From: Bradyrhizobium sp. OK095
GTDB lineage: Bacteria > Pseudomonadota > Alphaproteobacteria > Rhizobiales > Xanthobacteraceae
Length of the DNA stretch: 64,000 nucleotides
Reading direction: 5' to 3'
NCBI RefSeq assembly: GCF_900109945.1
Contig: NZ_FOBX01000003.1
Span: forward strand, 1-64,000
Within the stretch, counting starts at the first letter, position 1; every line of letters begins with the position of its first letter. Under the pieces are notes generated by a model that was given only the letters and a program-made list of their open reading frames with translations, was not told the DNA's origin and ran no database searches. The position numbers were made by a program, and so were the translations under genes. This document shows positions 57,581 to 64,000 of the stretch, in pieces.

Positions 57581-59236
57581 CTACTGCTTGGGCTGTCCAA
57601 AATCGAGCGGCGGCAGATCGATCTGCGGAATCTCGATCTTGATGGTGTTGGGATCGATGTTCGACTGCACGCCCTTGTAGTGCATCACCATCGACGGGAA
57701 CGTGATCACCAGCCCCACCATGATCACCTGGATGACCACGAAGGGGACCGCGCCCCAATAGATCTGCCCCGTCGTGACCGGCTCCATGCGCTTCTTGGTG
57801 AGGCGGTCGATATAGGACTCTTTCGGTGCGACCGAGCGCAGATAGAACAAGGCGAAGCCGAACGGCGGGTGCATGAACGAGGTCTGCATGTTGACGCCGA
57901 GGATGACGCCGAACCAGATCAGGTCGATGCCGAGATGCTCGGCCGCGGGCCCAAGCAGCGGGATCACGATGAAGGCGAGCTCGAAGAAGTCGAGGAAGAA
58001 CGCCAGCACGAACACGAAGGCGTTGACGAAGATCAGGAAGCCGACCTGGCCGCCGGGCAGCGAGGTGAGCAGGTGTTCGACCCAGACATGGCCGTTGACG
58101 CCGTAGAAGGTCAGCGAGAACACGCGCGCACCGACCAGGATGAAGACGACGAACGCGGACAGCTTCGCCGTTGATTCCACGGCCTGGCGGACCAGGTCCC
58201 AGGTCAGCCGCCGCTTCGCGGCGCCGAGGATGAGGGCGCCGGCCGCGCCCATGGCGCCGCCTTCGGTCGGTGTCGCGATGCCGATGAAGATGGTGCCGAG
58301 CACGAGGAAGATCAGGAATAGCGGTGGCACCATCACGAAGGTTGTCTGCTGCGCCATCTTCGAGAGGAAGCGGAAGCCTGTAAGCTTGTCGATAATCCAG
58401 TTCACGACCGCGACGAAGAAGGCGAACAGGATGCCGAAGAACATGCTGAGCACGACGAAATCGGCACCGTGCGTCTCCGAGCCCCGCATCATGAGCCAGC
58501 CGAACACGCAGCTCGCCAGGAACAACACGCCCAGCGACCGCAGGCCGCGGTCGCCACTGTCCTCGCGGAAGCCGATCGCCTCCTTGGGCAAGCCGGGCGC
58601 GGCCTTCGGGAAGATCAGGGTGACGAGGAACGCGTAGCCCGCATAGAGGCCGGCGAGCACCAGGCCCGGAATGAACGCGCCTTCGTACATGTCGCCGACC
58701 GACTTGCCGAGCTGGTCGGCCATCACGATCAGAACCAGCGAGGGCGGAATGATCTGCGCCAGCGTACCGGACGCCGCGATGATGCCGGTGGCCATGCGCC
58801 GGTCATAGCCGTAGCGCAGCATGATCGGCAGCGAGATCAGGCCCATCGAGATCACGGAGGCCGCGACCACGCCGGTGGTCGCCGCAAGCAGCGCGCCGAC
58901 GAACACCACCGCATAGGCGAGGCCGCCGCGGATCGTGCCGAACAACTGGCCGATGGTGTCGAGCAAATCTTCGGCCATGCCGGATCGCTCGAGTACCAGG
59001 CCCATGAAGGTGAAGAACGGAATCGCGAGCAGCGTGTCGTTGTTCATCACGCCGTAAACGCGCTCGGGCAGGGCCTGCAGGAAGTCCGGGCGGAATTCGC
59101 CGAGCTGGATTCCGACCACTGCAAAGATGAGGCCGACGGCGCCGAGCGAAAACGCCGCGGGATAGCCGAGCAGCAGCATGACGACCAGCGACGCAAACAT
59201 GATCGGCGCCATATTGGCGATAAGAAACGCGGTCAT
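57581..59236 (-). CDS. TRAP transporter large permease (DctM, FcbT3-like)
   Basis: A 551-residue inner-membrane protein with 12 or more membrane segments. The extended length and the segments LLDTIGQLFGTIRGGLAYAVV, PTEGGAMGAAGALIL and NMQTSFMHPPFGFALFYLRS match the mannitol/chloroaromatic TRAP class (COG4664), longer than ordinary DctM. GGGGGAA precedes the ATG at 59236. It couples with the DctQ subunit upstream. No receptor gene is adjacent; the receptor at 42897 is of the matching class. Confidence 0.92.
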   Translation of the reverse strand: MTAFLIANMAPIMFASLVVMLLLGYPAAFSLGAVGLIFAVVGIQLGEFRPDFLQALPERVYGVMNNDTLLAIPFFTFMGLVLERSGMAEDLLDTIGQLFGTIRGGLAYAVVFVGALLAATTGVVAASVISMGLISLPIMLRYGYDRRMATGIIAASGTLAQIIPPSLVLIVMADQLGKSVGDMYEGAFIPGLVLAGLYAGYAFLVTLIFPKAAPGLPKEAIGFREDSGDRGLRSLGVLFLASCVFGWLMMRGSETHGADFVVLSMFFGILFAFFVAVVNWIIDKLTGFRFLSKMAQQTTFVMVPPLFLIFLVLGTIFIGIATPTEGGAMGAAGALILGAAKRRLTWDLVRQAVESTAKLSAFVVFILVGARVFSLTFYGVNGHVWVEHLLTSLPGGQVGFLIFVNAFVFVLAFFLDFFELAFIVIPLLGPAAEHLGIDLIWFGVILGVNMQTSFMHPPFGFALFYLRSVAPKESYIDRLTKKRMEPVTTGQIYWGAVPFVVIQVIMVGLVITFPSMVMHYKGVQSNIDPNTIKIEIPQIDLPPLDFGQPKQ

Positions 59237-59264
59237 AAATTCCCCCGAAAAACGCCGCTGGCGG

Positions 59265-59846
59265 TCACTTTTGTTCGATCGCTTGGACGAGGTGTTCGAC
59301 CTCGGCTTCGATCGCCTTCACCTGCGACTCGTGAGGATCGGGAATCAGCCCGCGCATAATCGCGATTCGCTTGATCAATTCGGAGACGCCCTGAACGAAC
59401 AGGAAGGCGAACGCGATCATGATCAGCGACTTCGCCGGCCATTGCGGCAGGCCGCCGGCATTGCCGGATTGTTCGTTGATATGGAACGAGCGCATGAAGA
59501 ACGGTACGCCGGTAATCATCATCACGATCGTCAGCGGCAGCAGGAAGAATGCATGGCCGATGACGTCGATGATGTTGCGCGCCTTCTTCGGCATCATGCT
59601 GTTGAAGATGTCGATCCGGATGTGCTCGTTGTCGAGCAGGGTCCATGGCGAGCAGAGCAGGAAGACGATGCTGAAAAGCACCCACTGCAGCTCGAGCCAG
59701 GAATTGGATGAGGTATCGAACGTCTTGCGGACGATCGCGTTGAGGGCGGAGATGATCACGGCGACCAGGATCAGCCAAGCCAAACGCTTGCCCGTCCAAC
59801 GTGTGAACGCGTCGATTCCACGGCTCAACTTTAGGAGCGCTTGCAA
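59265..59846 (-). CDS. TRAP transporter small permease (DctQ, FcbT2-like)
   Basis: A 193-residue protein with four membrane segments; WLELQWVLFSIVFLLCSPWTL is the conserved core of the class. The start is a TTG at 59846, supported by GGGGGAGGA eight bases upstream. It precedes dctM by 28 bases and follows the LysR gene on the same strand after about 200 bases. Confidence 0.88.
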   Translation of the reverse strand: MQALLKLSRGIDAFTRWTGKRLAWLILVAVIISALNAIVRKTFDTSSNSWLELQWVLFSIVFLLCSPWTLLDNEHIRIDIFNSMMPKKARNIIDVIGHAFFLLPLTIVMMITGVPFFMRSFHINEQSGNAGGLPQWPAKSLIMIAFAFLFVQGVSELIKRIAIMRGLIPDPHESQVKAIEAEVEHLVQAIEQK

Positions 59847-60044
59847 CGATAGGTCCTCCCCCGATTTTGCCTTGGCCGTTTTGGGTCTGCGCCGACCAGG
59901 CGCGTCGGCTTGTCCCGCCGAGAAGGCTTAAGGCCGCCGCACAAAACCAGCGGCGGTGCCGCCAGTCAATCGGAAGTTTGTTGATAGTTAAGGGGAATAG
60001 GGCCGCAGGCCGCCGGTTAATGTCAGCCGCCGGTGACGCTCCGG

Positions 60045-60968
60045 TCAGCGGCGACCGGCTTGAAAGGCTTTCATCCGGCCGATCAGGAACCTGAGCAACT
60101 GGCTGGCCGCGTTCGGCAGCTCGCGGCCCAATCGGGTGATGATGTGAGCCTCTGCCGCTGAGAGCAGCACATTGTCGACGGGAATGGCGACCAGCGATCC
60201 GTCCTCCAGGTCCGCCGCCACCGAGAAGGCCGGCAGCAGCGTCACGCCGAGACCGGAGCGGACGAAATGCCGGAGGATGCTGATCGACGTCGTGGTCAGC
60301 TTCGGCGACAGACCGGTCTTCTCGGATGTCTCGGCCATCGTCAGCAACTGGCGCGTGCCATAGCCCGCATGCATGATTCCGAGCGCGTGCCTGGCAATTT
60401 CGCGAAGCCTGACCGGGCGGCGGAGTTTTGCGAGCGGATGGTCGGGGCGTGCGATCAGGCAGATCGGCTGCCGGATGGCGGCGCACGAACGGATTCGCGG
60501 ATCCTGCGGCGGATGATAGACGAGCCCGATGTGGCAGCGGTCGTCGGCAATGGCGCGGATGACCTCGCTGGTGCCCGCAAGTTCCAGCGAGATGGTCAGC
60601 CGCGGATGGCGCTGCCAGAACTCGTCGAGCGCGCCGCCCATGAGATCGGCGACGAAGCCTTCGCCGAGCACGAGGTCGATGTGACCGCGATGCAGCCCCT
60701 GGAGCTCCCGCAAGCGGGCGAGCGTGTCGTCGCGATCCACCGTGTGGCGGCGATAATGTTCGATCAGGAGTGCACCTGCCTCGGTTGGCCGCACGCCGCG
60801 GCTGTGCCGGTCGAGCAGGGCGGTGTCGAGCTCGCGCTCCAGCAGGGCGATCTGCCGGCTTACCACAGATGGGTTCACACCGAGGGCGTCGGCCGCGGCG
60901 CGCACCGCGCCGTAGCGCGCGGCTTCGAACAGATAGCGCAGCCGGTTCTCGTCGAGTGCATTGATCAT
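60045..60968 (-). CDS. LysR-family transcriptional regulator
   Basis: A 307-residue LysR protein. Helix-turn-helix about 8-66 (NRLRYLFEAARYGAVRAAAD, VVSRQIALLERELDTALLDR) and a type 2 effector-binding domain about 95-295. The ATG at 60968 is preferred; an ATG at 60995 would place the adjacent palindrome inside the gene. It is divergent from the dehydrogenase/aldehyde dehydrogenase pair and upstream of the TRAP permease genes, so it may control either. Confidence 0.9.
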   Translation of the reverse strand: MINALDENRLRYLFEAARYGAVRAAADALGVNPSVVSRQIALLERELDTALLDRHSRGVRPTEAGALLIEHYRRHTVDRDDTLARLRELQGLHRGHIDLVLGEGFVADLMGGALDEFWQRHPRLTISLELAGTSEVIRAIADDRCHIGLVYHPPQDPRIRSCAAIRQPICLIARPDHPLAKLRRPVRLREIARHALGIMHAGYGTRQLLTMAETSEKTGLSPKLTTTSISILRHFVRSGLGVTLLPAFSVAADLEDGSLVAIPVDNVLLSAAEAHIITRLGRELPNAASQLLRFLIGRMKAFQAGRR

Positions 60969-60975
60969 GCCGAAG

Positions 60976-60994
60976 TGTTGCTCATGAGGCAACA
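60976..60994. promoter_or_regulatory. LysR-type T-N11-A site in the divergent promoter
   Basis: TGTTGC (60976-60981) and GCAACA (60989-60994) form a perfect inverted repeat around TCATGAG and contain a T-N11-A element. A further GGCAAC lies 11 bases on. The site is between the LysR start and the divergent gene at 61076. Confidence 0.55.
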
Positions 60995-61075
60995 TTAGGC
61001 AACCGCGCTGCTGATGCCCAGTCCGGGTCCGGGTCCCTATGGTTTCTCCGCATTATCAGGACGAGGGACAGGGAT

Positions 61076-61948
61076 ATGGCGGTGGTCGGCGTCGTTGGGC
61101 TCGGGAATATGGGGCGCGGCATGGCGCTCTCGCTGATGCGGGCCGGGCATGAGGTGCTTGGAACCGATGCATCGGAAAAGACTCGCAGCGCGCTCGCATC
61201 GGCGGGCATCGCGGTTTTCGAAGCTGTCGGACCGCTCTGCGCCCGCGCGGATCTCCTCATTCTGTCGCTGCCGAATGCCGAGATCGTCGACGCCGTGGTG
61301 GCGGGTGAGGGCGGCATCATCGCCCATGCCAAGCAGGGCTTACGCGTCGTCGACACCTCGACATCCAATCCCGAGACGACCCGCCGCTTGGCCGCAGCGC
61401 TCGCCGCGCACGGCATGGCGATGATCGACGCGCCGGTCAGCGGCGGTCCGAAGGGCGCCATCACGGCGACCATGACCATGGTGATCGGCGGCGCGGATGC
61501 CGACGTCGCCGCGGTCGAGCCAGTCCTCGCCGACATGAGCGCCAAGCGCGTCCATGTCGGATCGGTCGGCGCCGGGCACGTCTGCAAGCTCATCAACAAT
61601 CTGCTGTGTGCCGCGCATCTGCTCACCGCCGCCGAGGCGATGCGGATCGCGCGCGCGGCCGAGGTCGATCCGGCCCGGCTGCTCGAAGGCCTCAATGCCG
61701 GCTCCGGCCGCTCCGGCGTCACGCAAGTCAATCTGCCGAATTGGGTGCTGAACGGCGCTTTCGATTCCGGCTTCACGATGGCCCTGATGCGCAAGGACGT
61801 TCGCCTTGCCACGCAGCTCATCGCCGGGCTCGGGCTCGACCTGCCGATCGCCGGCGAAGCCGCGCGGATCTGGTCGGACAGCGCCACCTCGATCGGCGAC
61901 GGCGAAGATTTCAACAGGATCGTCGAGCTTCAGCTCGGCAGGATGTGA
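61076..61948 (+). CDS. NAD(P)-dependent oxidoreductase, 3-hydroxyisobutyrate dehydrogenase family
   Basis: A 290-residue beta-hydroxyacid dehydrogenase: VGLGNMGRGMALSL cofactor loop, DAPVSGGPKGAITATM substrate loop, catalytic Lys in VCKLINNLL. Asp in GTDASEK after the second strand suggests NAD. It forms a two-gene operon with an aldehyde dehydrogenase, eight bases apart: an alcohol to aldehyde to acid route is likely. AGGGAT precedes the ATG at 61076. Confidence 0.88.
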   Translation: MAVVGVVGLGNMGRGMALSLMRAGHEVLGTDASEKTRSALASAGIAVFEAVGPLCARADLLILSLPNAEIVDAVVAGEGGIIAHAKQGLRVVDTSTSNPETTRRLAAALAAHGMAMIDAPVSGGPKGAITATMTMVIGGADADVAAVEPVLADMSAKRVHVGSVGAGHVCKLINNLLCAAHLLTAAEAMRIARAAEVDPARLLEGLNAGSGRSGVTQVNLPNWVLNGAFDSGFTMALMRKDVRLATQLIAGLGLDLPIAGEAARIWSDSATSIGDGEDFNRIVELQLGRM

Positions 61949-61956
61949 GTGACACC

Positions 61957-63486
61957 ATGACCTCTTTCATCGACACGCGGCTGCGCGATGCGCTCGCGCC
62001 CTTCTGGCCGGATTGCGCGGCGGTCGGTTCCTACGTGGCGGGCCGTATCGCTCCTGGCGCGGGTGCGCTCATCACCATCGATGATCCCGCAACCGGCGCG
62101 CCGCTCTACGCCTATCAAGATGCCGGCGAGGCCGTCGTTGCCGAGGCCGCTAGCGCGGCCGTTACAGCGCAAGCCGGCTGGTCGCGGCTCACAGCTGCGG
62201 CCCGCGGGCGTGTCATGCAGGCGATCGCGCGGGCCGTTCAAGGCAAGGCGGAGGAGCTGGCGCGCCTCGAATCGCTCTCGGCGGGCAAGCCGATCCGCGA
62301 CACGCGCGTCGAGGTCGCCAAGGTCGCCGAGATGTTCGAGTATTACGCCGGCTGGGCCGACAAATTCCATGGCGACGTGATCCCGGTGCCGTCGAGCCAT
62401 CTCAACTACACGCGGCGCGAAGCCGTCGGCATCGTGCTCCAGATCACGCCCTGGAACGCACCGATCTTCACCTGCGGCTGGCAGGTCGCGCCCGCCATCG
62501 CCATGGGCAACGGCGTGCTGCTGAAACCTTCGGAGCTGACGCCGCTGACCTCGATGGCGCTGGCGCATCTCGCCGAGCAGGCCGGATTGCCGGTCGGTCT
62601 CGTCAATGTGCTCGCGGGCTACGGCCACACGACGGGACAGGCTGCGCTCGGCGCGCCCGCGGTGAAGAAAGTCGTGTTCGTGGGCTCAGTGCCGACGGGC
62701 AGGCTGATCGCGGAGGCCGCCGCCAAGCGCCTGCTGCCCTGCGTGCTTGAGCTCGGCGGAAAATCCGCCAATATCGTGTTTGCCGATGCGGATCTCGCAC
62801 GCGCGGCGATCGGTGCGCAGTCGGCCATCTTCGCGGGTGCCGGACAGAGCTGCGTCGCAGGCTCGCGGCTGCTGGTCGAGCGTTCCGTCTATGACAGCTT
62901 CGTCAAGATGGTCGCCGACGGTGCCGCGAAGCTGAAGGTCGGTGCGCCCGGCGCGGCGGACACCGAGGTCGGGCCGATCAACAATATCAGGCAGTACGCG
63001 CGCGTGCTCGCGATGGTGAAGCAGGGCCTCAGCGAGGGTGCAACGCTTGCCACCGGCAGCGACGGCAGCCCGGGGCAGGGCGGCTTCTTCGTCGCACCGA
63101 CCGTGCTGCGCGACGTCAGCAACAGCATGACGGTGGCCCGCGACGAGATTTTTGGACCGGTCGTCGCCGCGATCCCGTTCGATTCCGAAGAGGAAGCGAT
63201 CGCACTCGCCAACGACAGCGATTTCGGTCTCGCCGGTGCGGTCTGGACGGGCGACGTCGCACGCGCGCACCGGGTCGCGGCACAAGTCAGGGCGGGAACG
63301 TTCTGGATCAATTCCTACAAGACGATCAGCGTCGCATCGCCCTTCGGGGGCTTCGGAATGAGCGGCTACGGCCGTTCGAGCGGGGTCGAGACGCTGTTCG
63401 AATACACCCAAGTCAAGAGTGTCTGGGTCGAGACCGCGGCTGAGCCGGCTGTGGGCTTTGGCTACGCGCCCGGGATTCGGGAGTAG
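61957..63486 (+). CDS. Aldehyde dehydrogenase family protein
   Basis: A 509-residue NAD(P)-dependent ALDH. Asn in TPWNAPIF, the general-base Glu in LELGGKSANIVF and the nucleophile Cys in GAGQSCVAGSR are all present, as is DEIFGPV. The ATG at 61957 starts the conserved fold; the open frame runs much further upstream through the dehydrogenase gene as shadow. It likely oxidises the aldehyde made by the upstream enzyme to a carboxylic acid. Confidence 0.92.
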   Translation: MTSFIDTRLRDALAPFWPDCAAVGSYVAGRIAPGAGALITIDDPATGAPLYAYQDAGEAVVAEAASAAVTAQAGWSRLTAAARGRVMQAIARAVQGKAEELARLESLSAGKPIRDTRVEVAKVAEMFEYYAGWADKFHGDVIPVPSSHLNYTRREAVGIVLQITPWNAPIFTCGWQVAPAIAMGNGVLLKPSELTPLTSMALAHLAEQAGLPVGLVNVLAGYGHTTGQAALGAPAVKKVVFVGSVPTGRLIAEAAAKRLLPCVLELGGKSANIVFADADLARAAIGAQSAIFAGAGQSCVAGSRLLVERSVYDSFVKMVADGAAKLKVGAPGAADTEVGPINNIRQYARVLAMVKQGLSEGATLATGSDGSPGQGGFFVAPTVLRDVSNSMTVARDEIFGPVVAAIPFDSEEEAIALANDSDFGLAGAVWTGDVARAHRVAAQVRAGTFWINSYKTISVASPFGGFGMSGYGRSSGVETLFEYTQVKSVWVETAAEPAVGFGYAPGIRE

Positions 63487-63494
63487 CGCCGGGC

Positions 63495-64000
63495 CTAGCC
63501 GCCGGTGACGCTCATGTGCCTGCTGACGCTGGGTCGGTCGTGGCGGCGGTCGATGATGAAATCGTGGCCCTTGGGCTTCAGTCCGATGGCACGGTCGATC
63601 GCATCCGCAAGCAGCATGTCGTCATCGGATGCACGCAGCGGCTTGCGCAGGTCCGAGGCATCCTCGTGGCCGAGGCAGGTGTGCAGCGTGCCGGTGCAGG
63701 TGATGCGCACGCGGTTGCAGGATTCGCAGAAATTATGGGTCATCGGCGTAATGAAGCCGAGCTTGCCGCCAGTTTCGGCGACGCTGACATAGCGCGCCGG
63801 TCCGCCGGTGTTTTCGGCAAGGTCCGTCATCGTGAACTGCTGGGCGAGGCGTGCGCGTACCAGCGACAGCGGCAGATACTGGTTGATGCGGCCCGAGCCG
63901 ATCTCGCCCATCGGCATCACCTCGATCAGCGTCAGGCCCATGTCCTTGCCGTGGGCCCAGCGCATCAAGTCGGGAAGCTCGTCCTCGTTGAGGTTCTTCA
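63495..64000 (-). CDS. moaA: GTP 3',8-cyclase MoaA, C-terminal part (gene continues past the right edge)
   Basis: This radical SAM enzyme makes the first intermediate of molybdenum cofactor synthesis. Only the C-terminal third or so is in the window, and the frame stays open to base 64000. It shows the second Fe-S site as [20 protein letters not shown] (three Cys plus the GTP-binding region) and the conserved final GG in MSVTGG. It is convergent with the aldehyde dehydrogenase gene, with eight bases between stops. Confidence 0.93.
   Translation of the reverse strand, partial: KNLNEDELPDLMRWAHGKDMGLTLIEVMPMGEIGSGRINQYLPLSLVRARLAQQFTMTDLAENTGGPARYVSVAETGGKLGFITPMTHNFCESCNRVRITCTGTLHTCLGHEDASDLRKPLRASDDDMLLADAIDRAIGLKPKGHDFIIDRRHDRPSVSRHMSVTGG

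Overview
The window looks like chromosomal DNA of an alphaproteobacterium of the Bradyrhizobium type. The reasons are high GC, a very large share of catabolic operons with ABC and TRAP uptake systems, many GntR/LacI/LysR regulators, a CtrA-type site in front of a DivJ/PleC-like histidine kinase, and short GC-rich repeats of the kind common in Bradyrhizobium. This assignment is inferred from protein character and gene content, not from a database search. No rRNA, tRNA or CRISPR was recognised.

Left edge (1-1360): the end of an IS630-type transposase abuts an ABC-F gene that has lost its second ATPase domain. From 1364 to 13427 all genes lie on the minus strand. They are a 3-hydroxyisobutyrate-dehydrogenase-like enzyme, an MmgE/PrpD protein, a LivH / LivM-LivG fusion / LivF importer with two paralogous binding proteins, a carboxymuconolactone-decarboxylase (CMD) protein, two SDRs, a GntR regulator and a TctC-type binding protein. 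A mirror arm runs the other way from 13670: MmgE/PrpD, CMD, a lactonase-like MBL hydrolase, a GntR regulator, an NMT1/SsuA-type ABC importer, a NodB-like deacetylase, a FAH-family hydrolase and a MetE-like protein. The promoter region between the arms (13428-13669) holds stacked inverted repeats. Together this is probably one large catabolic regulon for an unidentified organic acid or lactone.

23382-33685: a LacI-controlled carbohydrate or polyol locus. lacI and an SDR lie on the minus strand; on the plus strand are a complete ABC importer, a zinc alcohol dehydrogenase, a PfkB kinase, a LacD/YihT-type aldolase and an enolase-superfamily dehydratase. Palindromic LacI sites sit between the two halves. 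A decayed transposase follows, just upstream of dusA.

34219-43988: more housekeeping-like content. It includes dusA, an outer-membrane beta-barrel protein, a retropepsin-like protease with a DUF1289 protein, a DivJ/PleC-like kinase behind a TTAA-N7-TTAA site, an NhaD-type antiporter, a beta-hydroxyacid dehydrogenase, a VOC protein, an Mrp ATPase and a TakP-like TRAP binding protein.

44383-49625: a compact accessory island flanked by imperfect direct repeats that duplicate the start of a YunG-family gene. It encodes a GntR regulator, a polar-amino-acid ABC importer and a class IV aminotransferase that appears to lack its catalytic lysine. After it come an acyl-CoA dehydrogenase, a small secreted protein, a PlsY-type acyltransferase, an SDR, an OmpR/TctE-type two-component pair, an M20 peptidase, TRAP permease genes, a LysR gene divergent from a dehydrogenase/aldehyde dehydrogenase pair, and the 3' part of moaA at the right edge.
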